Source: Kiritimatiellia bacterium (lineage in GTDB: Bacteria > Verrucomicrobiota > Kiritimatiellia > RFP12 > UBA1067). From it: a stretch of DNA of 19,827 nt. The stretch spans positions 1-19,827 of the forward strand of contig JAFPNP010000010.1 in assembly GCA_017411125.1 (NCBI GenBank), in the 5' to 3' direction. Position numbers and translations under genes: made by a program. Below are positions 6,625 through 13,801 of the stretch, piece by piece. Numbering within the stretch: position 1 is the first letter of the stretch; each line of letters starts with the position of its first letter. The notes beneath the pieces were generated by a model. That model saw nothing but the letters and a program-made list of their open reading frames with translations, was not told the DNA's origin and searched no databases.

Positions 6625-6924
6625 ATGACTAAAGAACAATTCCGTGCCTTTCGCAATAAGGGCTACACCATTGAGTTCGTTGACAGGGGTGAAGACATCA
6701 CAGCTTCGATAATTCCACCTCCCGCAATTGGCGATGCCGTCATCAAGATCGGGCCAGGTTCATGCATCGGCAAGAAAATAAAAGTCCGCTACATGCCGTT
6801 CGGAGGGACTGTCACGCTCACGCCATCTCCTAGCCCATTTCTATACGACTTCACAGCCAACCCACACCCGCTTGTCTCGCCTATGATTGCTAGCATACTC
6901 GGCATGGGAGTTGCTGCATCGTAG
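6625..6924 (+). CDS. Small hypothetical protein, 99 residues
   Basis: Start ATG 6625 is fixed by a strong AAGGAGAA (6609-6616) that overlaps the end of the preceding frame, stop to start being only 5 bases, so the two are translationally linked. The protein begins with a charged segment (MTKEQFRAFRNKGYTIEF), has a PPPAIGD turn and a Gly-rich middle (KIGPGSCIGKKIKV), then a Pro/Ser-rich strand region and a hydrophobic C-terminus (SPMIASILGMGVAAS). The hydrophobic end may be a membrane or packing helix. I do not recognise it. Its company with the exported protein two genes upstream suggests a shared but unknown role. Confidence 0.6.
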   Translation: MTKEQFRAFRNKGYTIEFVDRGEDITASIIPPPAIGDAVIKIGPGSCIGKKIKVRYMPFGGTVTLTPSPSPFLYDFTANPHPLVSPMIASILGMGVAAS

Positions 6925-6972
6925 GAGAACCCAATCTAGAGTCAAACTGCCATCTCGCCTTTAACCACGATT

Positions 6973-7000
6973 AGCAGACTCATTTCGCTGCTTTCTTTTT
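6973..7000 (+). terminator. Weak terminator-like hairpin between convergent genes
   Basis: AGCAG (6973-6977) can pair with CTGCT (6988-6992), followed by TTCTTTTT. It would end plus-strand transcripts coming from the 99-residue gene, and it lies partly inside the end of the antitoxin gene. A five-pair stem with a 10-base loop is marginal. Confidence 0.25.
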
Positions 7001-7447
7001 CGGAAAAGGCACGAGGGCGATCGTGAAGCCGAAGCCGCAGGCCCGCAGAAACGCCGCGAACGTCGCGCCGTTCACGCCGCCGTTGCCGTGAAGGAGTCTG
7101 GAAAGGTTCGACGGCTCCACGCCCATGCGCTTCGCGATCTCCGCCTGCGTCATGCCGCTCTTGTCGCGCGCTTCCAGCATGGCGACCTTGAACGCAATCG
7201 TCGTGCGCTCCGCGTTCTCGCCCTCCGCGAATCCGGGGCAGTCCCTTCGGAGCGCGTCGAGCTGCTTGCCATGCTCGCGGGCGAACATACGCGCGTCCGC
7301 CTTGACGCTCCGTTCCGCGTTCCGTGCCATGCGCTTTTCCCATGCGGCCTTTGCCTTCGGGTCGCGGTTGAAACGCTCTTCGCGTTGCGCCTTTATCGCC
7401 GCCCACGCGCCCGGAACGACCTTCGTCATGTCAAGTTCACGGCTCAT
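6980..7447 (-). CDS. HigA-like antitoxin with XRE-type helix-turn-helix
   Basis: A 155-residue protein whose C-terminal third holds a classic Cro/C1 helix-turn-helix: MTQAEIAKRMGVEPSNLSRLL, about residues 105-125, followed by a short helical end and a Lys-rich tail. It would bind the toxin and repress the shared promoter. The start is ATG 7447, overlapping the toxin stop by four bases (ATGA), with GGGAGG 7 bases upstream. Toxin-first order with a downstream XRE antitoxin is the HigB/HigA arrangement. The N-terminal 95 residues are unusually long, basic and helical for an antitoxin and may contact the toxin or carry an extra function. The palindrome at 7869-7886 is its probable operator. Confidence 0.85.
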   Translation of the reverse strand: MSRELDMTKVVPGAWAAIKAQREERFNRDPKAKAAWEKRMARNAERSVKADARMFAREHGKQLDALRRDCPGFAEGENAERTTIAFKVAMLEARDKSGMTQAEIAKRMGVEPSNLSRLLHGNGGVNGATFAAFLRACGFGFTIALVPFPKKKAAK

Positions 7448-7830
7448 TTCAACGCCTCCCCGCGTATGCGCTTCGCCTTGTCGATTTCGTGTTGCGGCGT
7501 TTTCTGCGTTTTCTTCACGAAACCGGAAAGGACGAGGACGCCGTTCGGGTCGAAGTAGCAGTAGAAAAGCCTGTACTGGTTCGGGTTCACCTTGACGCGG
7601 ATCTCGTATAGGTTCGGGGCTATGGGCTTGCCCTGTGGCGGTGCGAGCCGTCCGTCCGTCTCCAGTTTTGACAGCGCGTCGGCAAAGGCCGACTTGACCG
7701 CTTCGCTCTGCGCCGTGTAGAACCGCCACGCGTCGGGCGTGAACTCCACGCGCTTGCCGCTTGCGGGTTCAGCCGCTGCCGTCTCTGCGGCCTTTGCCGC
7801 CTTCGCCTTTTTCACCTTGTTTTTTGCCAT
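7444..7830 (-). CDS. HigB-like toxin (phage Gp49-like / RelE superfamily)
   Basis: A 128-residue protein. Residues about 28-128 match the Gp49-like branch of RelE-type toxins: FTPDAWRFY, a helix, then GKPIAPNLYEIRV, a YRLFYCYF strand, VLVLSGFVKKTQKTP and a closing basic helix (HEIDKAKRI). These toxins are ribosome-dependent mRNA endonucleases that stop growth when the antitoxin is lost. The conserved basic and aromatic residues of the family appear to be present. The first 25 residues are a Lys/Ala-rich, histone-tail-like extension that most HigB proteins lack. Start ATG 7830 has AAAGGA 8 bases upstream and a good promoter. It is the first gene of a two-gene operon with the antitoxin. Toxicity is inferred from the family. 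Confidence 0.87.
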   Translation of the reverse strand: MAKNKVKKAKAAKAAETAAAEPASGKRVEFTPDAWRFYTAQSEAVKSAFADALSKLETDGRLAPPQGKPIAPNLYEIRVKVNPNQYRLFYCYFDPNGVLVLSGFVKKTQKTPQHEIDKAKRIRGEALK

Positions 7831-7866
7831 CGCCGTTTTCCTTTCCAGTTCGGGGTACGCGAGGAT

Positions 7867-7895
7867 ATGTTATCAATTTTGACAACGGCGGTCAA
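7867..7895 (-). promoter_or_regulatory. Promoter of the toxin-antitoxin operon
   Basis: On the minus strand TTGACC (7895-7890) lies exactly 17 bases from TAACAT (7872-7867). Transcription would begin about 30 bases before the toxin start. The spacer and -10 are covered by the palindrome described separately, so binding there would block RNA polymerase. Confidence 0.68.
7869..7886. promoter_or_regulatory. 18-bp palindromic operator of the toxin-antitoxin operon
   Basis: GTTATCAA-TT-TTGACAAC: two 8-base arms that are inverted copies with a single mismatch, separated by TT. It overlaps the -10 element and the spacer of the toxin promoter. The size and placement fit autorepression by a dimeric XRE antitoxin. 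Binding is inferred. Confidence 0.7.
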
Positions 7896-7933
7896 GCTCC
7901 GACCGCAGATTTTTCGCGGCGGGATGTTTTCTG

Positions 7934-7962
7934 TTGATTCCACATTTGAATTCTGTTATCCT
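7934..7962 (+). promoter_or_regulatory. Promoter of the HzsA-like gene
   Basis: TTGATT (7934-7939), a 17-base spacer and TATCCT (7957-7962) preceded by TGT, an extended -10. Transcription would start near 7969, which rules out translation starts upstream of the ATG at 7988. Confidence 0.6.
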
Positions 7963-7987
7963 GTTGCCTGCACAGAGGATTTTGACA

Positions 7988-10900
7988 ATGTTCGTAGGCA
8001 GGCGATCCGTAAATATTCTTAGCGCACTTGCGTTGATTGTCGCGTTCGATGAGGGAGCGGCAATGGCTGGGTGCGTGCGTTTCGACTTCGAGGGCGGTTC
8101 TCTTCAAGAATGGCGCGTCGTGGAAGGCGCGTTCGAGAAACTTGTGACAGACCGTACGGCGGAATACAACACGGGTCGTCCGCAGGCGAAGTGCGGTAAA
8201 TGGTTTATGTCGACGCTTGAGTCGTTTTCAGGGAAGCCGGAGGCCGGGCCGACGGGCGTGATAGAAAGTCCGACAGTACGCATCGACGGGAACGAGGTCG
8301 TGTTCTGGGTGGGCGGCGGACGCAACGGTACATACTTCGCGCTCATCGATCGCAAGACGGGACGAGAGCTCGCACGTGCCACCGGGAGGAATGCCGAGCC
8401 GATGCGGCGCGAAACGTGGCGACTGCCAGATTCGGCAGTTGGGTGCGAGGCGTTCTTTCGCGTAGTGGATGCCGGTACGGGGAGTTGGGGCTACATAGCC
8501 GTCGACGGAATTGAGTTCGACGGAGAGGTTGTAGCACACGATTTTGACGAACGCGGTTTTCTGCCGCCGGGCGCTGTCGAGCGCGCAGAAAAGGCAATCC
8601 GCGAACTTGGCGCGAAGGATGCGAAATATCCGACGGAGAAATTTCTTGCATTCCTGCGCGTCGTGGCAGACTGGAAAGGACGCAGCAAGGAGAAGATGCT
8701 TGAAGATCTGTTGCGTGAGGCTCTTGTGCGATGCAATCCGCTTTTGGCCGGGCGCGAGATCGTGTATACCGTCCACGCCATGTGGCGTCCCGACCACCAC
8801 AACACCGAGACGCTTTTCCAGTGCGGCGAAGTGAACGAGCGAAAGTACGATACGCAGGGCGCAATGCGCGCGTTGAACGTCCAGACCGGTCGCCGTCGCG
8901 ACATAGTTCCGGAAATCGCCGGGCGTACGGTGCGCGATCCAGAAGTGGACTGGGATGGACGGCGCATAGTGTTTTCCATGCGTAACGGACGAAAGGATGA
9001 TTATCACATATATACCGTCAACGTTGACGGGTCGGGACTTGTGCAGTTGACGCGCGAAAGGGGCGTGTCGGACATCGATCCTGCATGGCTCCCGGACGGA
9101 GACATTGTCTTCGCTTCCACGCGCGAGCCCAAGTACTGCATGTGTAACCGCAATATAATGTGCAATCTTTTCAAAATGAAATCAGACGGTGCGAATATTC
9201 ATCAGATAGGCAAATCCACTCTTTTCGAAGGGCATCCGTCGGTGCTTTCCGACGGGCGCGTACTGTACGACCGGTGGGAGTACGTGGACCGCAACTATGG
9301 CGACGCGCAAGGACTTTGGACGTGCAATCCCGACGGTACGCGCCATGCCGTCTATTGGGGCAACAATACGATTTCGCCGGGCGCGGTGTTGAGCGCCAGA
9401 TCGCTATCCAATCCATCGAGGGCGATAGCGGTGCTGTGCGCCTGTCACGACCGTCCATGGGGTGCGCTCGGCCTTGTCGACCGTTCGCTCGGCGTGGATG
9501 GGCGTGAACCCGTGCTGCGAACGTGGCCTGAGTCGTTCCGCGACCAGATAAGTGCCGACGCAGGAGGGGCATCAGTCGCTGCCGCCGGCACGTCGCCGAA
9601 ATACGCCGGCTCGTTCCCGACGGTTGATGGACATTTTGTTTTTGACAATCCCGCTTTCCTGCGCACGAAGTACGCAGATCCGTATCCGATAGATGACGAG
9701 CATTTTCTATGCGTGCGCCAGACAGGACGCGGCGAAGAGACCGCCGTGTACTACCTCGATTTCCATGGGAACGAGGTGTGCGTGGCGGAGGATGCGCCGG
9801 GATGCCATTCGCCGGTGCTGTTGCGTCCTTCGCCGAGACCGACAGTCCAAGCGGAACAGCGCAACTACGATGCGCCGGACGCGCCGGGGCGCTTCTACGT
9901 GCAGGATATGTATGTAGGAACGCACATGAAGGGAGTGGAGAGAGGTTCGGTAAAGGCCATTCGCGTGATCGAAAGTCCGGAAAAGCGCAACTGGCTTCAA
10001 GGCCGCAGCTGGTTCAGCGATGTGGCGCCGGCGATGAATTGGCATGCGTTCGAAAACAAGAGAATACTCGGCACGGTGCCGGTGCATGAGGACGGCAGCG
10101 CGTATTTCGAAGTGCCGGGCAATACCTACGTATATTTTCAGGCATTGGATGCGGAAGGGCGGATGGTGCAGTCGATGCGCAGCGGAATCTTTCTTCAGCC
10201 AGGCGAGACGTATGGGTGTGTCGGCTGCCACGAAAGCCGCACGGGCGACGTGCCCAAGACAGACAAAAAGCCCATCGCACTGGCGAGTTCGCCTTCGAAG
10301 CTCGACGGGGCGTACAATCTCAAGGGGTTGGAGAAGGGAACTCCGCCGCATCTCTATTCATTTCAAAAGGAAGTGCAGCCAGTTTTGGACAGGCGGTGCG
10401 TTTCATGTCACGACTACGGCAAGCCAGCCGGGCAGAAACTGAATCTCTCCGGCGACAGGGGGGCGTATTTCTGCACGAGCTACGTCGATATCTGGGCGTT
10501 GGGACATGTGAAGGGCATAGGTGCCGGCCCTGTCTCCACGCAGCCTGCGCGTTCGTGGGGCGCGTGCGTTTCGCCGCTCGCGCGGAAACTTTACGGCCAC
10601 GGCGAAAGCGGTATCACGGAAGAGGAGCGCGACCGCATCGTCACGTGGATGGACGTCAACGCGCCGTACTGGCCTTGCTACGAGTTCGCTTTTCCGGACA
10701 GTTACGGCGGTCGTATGCCGATAACACGCGCAGAGCATGACGAGCTGCAGAGAATCACCGGCGTGTCGATACCGGGTTCGTTCCATCCTCCGCGCCGCGA
10801 ACAGCTCAACTTCGACCGTCCGGAGTGTTCGCGCATTCTTGACGCCGTGCGCGGCAAACCGTCATACGACAGGGCTCTTGCGATAATCAAGGCGGGCAAG

Positions 10901-11065
10901 GAGCGGCTGAAGACGACGCCGCGCGCCGACATGGACGGGTTCGTGCCGTGCGAAGTCAATCGGATGCGCGAGGTCCGCTATCAGAGAAGCCGTATGCGCG
11001 AACGGCACGCGTATGACGCGATACGCGAGGGGCGCAGGATCTACGATGCGCCCGCAACGCCTTGA
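7988..11065 (+). CDS. Exported HzsA-like protein with beta-propeller and two c-type haem motifs
   Basis: A 1,025-residue exported protein (hydrophobic segment about 8-20, basic start; the MAGC at 26-29 could be a weak lipobox). From about 30 to 190 a beta-sandwich resembling a carbohydrate-binding module is seen (FDFEGGSLQEW, IESPTVRI, GGGRNGTY). From about 250 to 480 PD40/TolB-type propeller blades follow (RIVFSMRNG, DGSGLVQLT, DIDPAWLPDGDIVFAS). Two haem-attachment motifs come later: CVGCH at 744-748 and CVSCH at 804-808. Layout and length fit proteins of Planctomycetes and Verrucomicrobia that share the middle domain of the hydrazine synthase alpha subunit. Most are not hydrazine synthases, and no other subunit is seen here, so a redox role with unknown substrate is the fair reading. 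The start ATG 7988 follows AGAGG at a suitable distance and a promoter. The gene end overlaps the sppA-like gene on the other strand by 110 bases. Confidence 0.82.
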   Translation: MFVGRRSVNILSALALIVAFDEGAAMAGCVRFDFEGGSLQEWRVVEGAFEKLVTDRTAEYNTGRPQAKCGKWFMSTLESFSGKPEAGPTGVIESPTVRIDGNEVVFWVGGGRNGTYFALIDRKTGRELARATGRNAEPMRRETWRLPDSAVGCEAFFRVVDAGTGSWGYIAVDGIEFDGEVVAHDFDERGFLPPGAVERAEKAIRELGAKDAKYPTEKFLAFLRVVADWKGRSKEKMLEDLLREALVRCNPLLAGREIVYTVHAMWRPDHHNTETLFQCGEVNERKYDTQGAMRALNVQTGRRRDIVPEIAGRTVRDPEVDWDGRRIVFSMRNGRKDDYHIYTVNVDGSGLVQLTRERGVSDIDPAWLPDGDIVFASTREPKYCMCNRNIMCNLFKMKSDGANIHQIGKSTLFEGHPSVLSDGRVLYDRWEYVDRNYGDAQGLWTCNPDGTRHAVYWGNNTISPGAVLSARSLSNPSRAIAVLCACHDRPWGALGLVDRSLGVDGREPVLRTWPESFRDQISADAGGASVAAAGTSPKYAGSFPTVDGHFVFDNPAFLRTKYADPYPIDDEHFLCVRQTGRGEETAVYYLDFHGNEVCVAEDAPGCHSPVLLRPSPRPTVQAEQRNYDAPDAPGRFYVQDMYVGTHMKGVERGSVKAIRVIESPEKRNWLQGRSWFSDVAPAMNWHAFENKRILGTVPVHEDGSAYFEVPGNTYVYFQALDAEGRMVQSMRSGIFLQPGETYGCVGCHESRTGDVPKTDKKPIALASSPSKLDGAYNLKGLEKGTPPHLYSFQKEVQPVLDRRCVSCHDYGKPAGQKLNLSGDRGAYFCTSYVDIWALGHVKGIGAGPVSTQPARSWGACVSPLARKLYGHGESGITEEERDRIVTWMDVNAPYWPCYEFAFPDSYGGRMPITRAEHDELQRITGVSIPGSFHPPRREQLNFDRPECSRILDAVRGKPSYDRALAIIKAGKERLKTTPRADMDGFVPCEVNRMREVRYQRSRMRERHAYDAIREGRRIYDAPATP

Positions 11066-12026
11066 AAACCGAGACGATGCGTTCCATGGCACCAGGCGAC
11101 GGTTCGTCGTAGGCAACTACGCAGACTTCGCCGCCGGCCAATTCTTCGAGTTTTGCAAGTGCGTCGTCATCGTAGCCTATGGCGTCCACAAGGCCGTTGG
11201 CAAGAGCGTCCGGCGCCGCATAGGTGCGACCGTCCGCCAAAGCACGCACCTTATCCACAGGCATTCCGCGCCCTTGCGCAACTGCGTCGATGAACCGTGC
11301 GAATTGGCATTCCACGATCCTTTTTTCCACAGCCATCTGCGAGGCGTCCACGGGTTTGAACGGGTTGAGGACATCCTTGTGCGTGCCTGTCGATACGACC
11401 ATGCTCGATATGCCGAAACGTTTTGCAAGTTCGGAGACGTTCACTCCATAGTCCGCTATTACGCCGATCGAGCCTACAACCCCCGAGGGAAGGACCATTA
11501 CGGAATCTGCCGCAGACGCCACATAGTACGCGCCGCTGCAGCATTGAGCAAGCGCATGGACGAAAACGAAACGTCCCGGCTGCGCCTTGCGGAAAAGCGT
11601 AACGTCGTGCCAGAGCATGTCGCTGTCGACAAGATCTCCGCCCGGTGAATCGATGACGATGAAAAGCCCTTTTACGTCCTTTTGGACGGTCGCGAGGCGC
11701 ACGCGTTCGCGGACGGCGTAAAACGCCTCCACGTCGCCATTGCTTCCTTTTCCGCCGGTGCCCGTCACGTTGTTCAGGATGTTATCCATTGGCGAAGACG
11801 CGGCAGGATGGCCGATTTCGCCCATGATTTCAATGCGCACTACCTTTGCCGCATCGGCGTTTTCGGTGCCGCCGACGAACGTCTCGATGAACTCGTCCTG
11901 CCCTGATGCATCAATCAGGCTAGATACGCCCCACGCCACGCCGGCGGCGACGATTGCCACGCCTGCGCAGAACGACGCCGCCGCGAACAGCAGCCCGGAT
12001 GCGAGGCCGCGACGAAGCGCAGTCAT
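10956..12026 (-). CDS. sppA: Signal peptide peptidase SppA-like serine protease (family S49)
   Basis: A 356-residue membrane-anchored protease. One transmembrane helix lies near residues 5-37. The S49 fold shows FIVIDSPGGDLVDSD (about 122-136), the nucleophile in CCSGAYYVAS (Ser164) and the Lys general base in THKDVLNPF (Lys217). The 53-residue Ser-Lys spacing fits the short, single-domain SppA type. SppA degrades leftover signal peptides in the membrane. ATG 12026 is preferred because the upstream extension would overlap the aldolase gene by 110 bases and has no membrane logic; the gap to the aldolase stop is 25 bases, and the ribosome site is poor. The last 30 or so residues are Arg-rich, lie past the usual fold and are antisense to the end of the HzsA-like gene. 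It closes the five-gene minus-strand run. Confidence 0.88.
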   Translation of the reverse strand: MTALRRGLASGLLFAAASFCAGVAIVAAGVAWGVSSLIDASGQDEFIETFVGGTENADAAKVVRIEIMGEIGHPAASSPMDNILNNVTGTGGKGSNGDVEAFYAVRERVRLATVQKDVKGLFIVIDSPGGDLVDSDMLWHDVTLFRKAQPGRFVFVHALAQCCSGAYYVASAADSVMVLPSGVVGSIGVIADYGVNVSELAKRFGISSMVVSTGTHKDVLNPFKPVDASQMAVEKRIVECQFARFIDAVAQGRGMPVDKVRALADGRTYAAPDALANGLVDAIGYDDDALAKLEELAGGEVCVVAYDEPSPGAMERIVSVFKALRAHRRSCAPRVSRHTRAVRAYGFSDSGPRASD

Positions 12027-12051
12027 CCCGCTACTGGCGGAAACCGGCGTT

Positions 12052-12687
12052 TCAGCGTCCGCGCGCAAGGGCTGCGGCCTCCGATGCGAGTTTTTCGATT
12101 GCGCCCCAGTCGTTCGCCGTAAGGGCGTCTTTTGGAACAATCCATGTTCCGCCGCACGCAACTATCTCCGGCACGGCAAGGTATTCCGCGACGTTGGACA
12201 AGTTGATTCCGCCCGTAGGCATGAACTTCACCCCCGTGGAGCGGAACGCGCCAAGGAGGTTCTTTATCATCTTCACGCCGCCAGCGGCCTCGGCGGGAAA
12301 GAACTTGACCATGGGCGCGCCGGCCGTAAGCGCCTGCGAGAGTTCGCTCGCCGTGGCAATGCCGGGAACCATCGGAAGTCCGGCGTCTTTCGCGGCATTT
12401 ATCACGACCGGGTCGAATCCCGGCGCGACGCCGAACGCCGCGCCGGTCTCTGCGGCCGCCCGCACTTGCGCGGGAGTCAGAAGCGTGCCCGCTCCGACTA
12501 TCGCTTCAGGCACCTCCGCTTTGATACGCGCAATCGCGCCCGCCGCCGCCTTCGTGCGGAACGTCACTTCGAGGACTGGCAGTCCGCCCTTGACAAGAGC
12601 CCGGGCAAGAGGCACGGCTTTTGTCTCGTCTTCGATCACGATCACCGGGACAATCCCGGCCTCCCTCAATGTTTCGACAATGTCCAT
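12052..12687 (-). CDS. eda: 2-keto-3-deoxy-6-phosphogluconate (KDPG/KHG) aldolase
   Basis: A 211-residue cytoplasmic class I aldolase of normal length that splits KDPG into pyruvate and glyceraldehyde 3-phosphate. The Schiff-base lysine is in VKFFPAEAAGG (Lys128), and the catalytic Glu40 and substrate-binding Arg44 are in EVTFRT. GAGTLL (66-71), GVAPGFDP (86-93) and PTGGIN towards the end are further family signatures. Start ATG 12687 has AGGAAG 6 bases upstream, overlapping the stop codon of the kinase gene, so the kinase and aldolase are translated together. Their products perform consecutive steps. The family can also cleave 2-keto-4-hydroxyglutarate, which sequence cannot exclude. Confidence 0.96.
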   Translation of the reverse strand: MDIVETLREAGIVPVIVIEDETKAVPLARALVKGGLPVLEVTFRTKAAAGAIARIKAEVPEAIVGAGTLLTPAQVRAAAETGAAFGVAPGFDPVVINAAKDAGLPMVPGIATASELSQALTAGAPMVKFFPAEAAGGVKMIKNLLGAFRSTGVKFMPTGGINLSNVAEYLAVPEIVACGGTWIVPKDALTANDWGAIEKLASEAAALARGR

Positions 12688-12697
12688 GATCTGCTTC

Positions 12698-13801
12698 CTA
12701 TCTGTCTACGCGCGCGCCGCCGCCGCCCACGAGCTTCTCCACGTCCGCCTTCGTCGCCATCGACGTATCGCCAGGCGTGGTCATTGCGATCGCGCCGTGG
12801 GCGGCTCCGTAGTTCACGGCCTTTTCCGCGTCGCCGAACTCCATGAAGCCGTATATGAGGCCGGATGCGAACGAGTCGCCGCCGCCGACGCGATCGTATA
12901 TCTCGAGTCCGGGCCGTTCTGCCGACCGGTACAGCGTTCCGTCGTACCAGCACAACGCGCTCCAGTCGTTCACCGTCGCGCTTTTCACGCTGCGCAGGGT
13001 CGTGGCGACGGCCTTGAAGTTCGGATAGACGGATACGGCCCGTTCGATCATCTTGCGGAAGCCGTCCACGGGAAGCGTGGTGAGGTTTGCGTCGACGCCC
13101 TCGACCTCGATGCCGAGCGCGGCGGTGAAGTCCTCCTCGTTGCCGATCATGACGTCCACGTACTTGGCGATTTCGCGGTTCACCTCGCGCGCGCGCTCCT
13201 TCCCGCCGATCGACTTCCACAGCGAAGCGCGGTAGTTGAGGTCGTAGCTGGTCACCGTCCCGTGGCGCTTTGCGGCCTTGAGCGCCTCCACGGCGACTTC
13301 GGCGGTGGTCTGCGAGAGCGCGGCGAAGATGCCGCCGGTGTGGAACCAGCGCACGCCCTCTCCGCCGAAAAGCGCATCCCAGTCGACGTCGCCGGGCTTG
13401 AGCTGCGACACCGCCGTGAGGCCGCGGTCGGCGCAGCTGCGCGCGCCGCGGCATCCGAAGCCGCGTTCGACGAAGTTCAAGCCGTTGCGTACGGTGCGCC
13501 CGATGCCGTCGAACGGCCGCCACAGCACGTGCGACACGTCCACTCCGCCCTGCAGCATGAAATCCTCCACGAGGCGGCCCACGGGATTGTCCGCAAACGC
13601 CGTGACTGCGGTCGTGCGCATTCCGAAGCAGCGCCTAAGGCCGCGCACGACGTTGTATTCGCCGCCGCCCTCCCATGCCTTGAATTCGCGCGCGGTGTGG
13701 ATGCGCCCGTCGCCCGGGTCGAGGCGCAGCATGATTTCGCCGAGGCTCGCGGCGTCCCACCGGCATTCCGATGCAGGCTTCACGTCCAGTGTTTCGCCCA
13801 T
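12698..13801 (-). CDS. kdgK: 2-keto-3-deoxygluconate kinase (PfkB family)
   Basis: A 367-residue cytoplasmic sugar kinase. PfkB features: an N-terminal GGGEYNVVRGL block (45-55) in the position of the usual sugar-binding GG motif, YDLNYRASLW (186-195) as seen in KDG kinases, NEED (221-224), and the anion-hole/catalytic signature GGGDSFASG (306-314) with Asp309 as base; GGGD replaces the more common GAGD. It would phosphorylate KDG to KDPG, the substrate of the aldolase gene only 10 bases downstream, which supports this substrate over fructose or ribose. Two adjacent ATGs exist (13804 and 13801); 13801 is chosen because it is 6 bases from AAGGAG. The preceding gene ends inside this ATGATG, giving translational coupling. 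The pair would serve uronate or pectin breakdown. Confidence 0.9.
   Translation of the reverse strand: MGETLDVKPASECRWDAASLGEIMLRLDPGDGRIHTAREFKAWEGGGEYNVVRGLRRCFGMRTTAVTAFADNPVGRLVEDFMLQGGVDVSHVLWRPFDGIGRTVRNGLNFVERGFGCRGARSCADRGLTAVSQLKPGDVDWDALFGGEGVRWFHTGGIFAALSQTTAEVAVEALKAAKRHGTVTSYDLNYRASLWKSIGGKERAREVNREIAKYVDVMIGNEEDFTAALGIEVEGVDANLTTLPVDGFRKMIERAVSVYPNFKAVATTLRSVKSATVNDWSALCWYDGTLYRSAERPGLEIYDRVGGGDSFASGLIYGFMEFGDAEKAVNYGAAHGAIAMTTPGDTSMATKADVEKLVGGGGARVDR

Noticed and set aside
6706..6727. TCCACCTCCCGCAA at 6714-6727, similar to the tRNA-Tyr 3' end TCCACCTCCCACAA, as a possible attachment-site copy
   Set aside because: Only ten bases match without interruption, the TTCGA upstream is offset by inserted bases, and the site lies inside a coding frame well short of the island end. 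Chance similarity is likelier.
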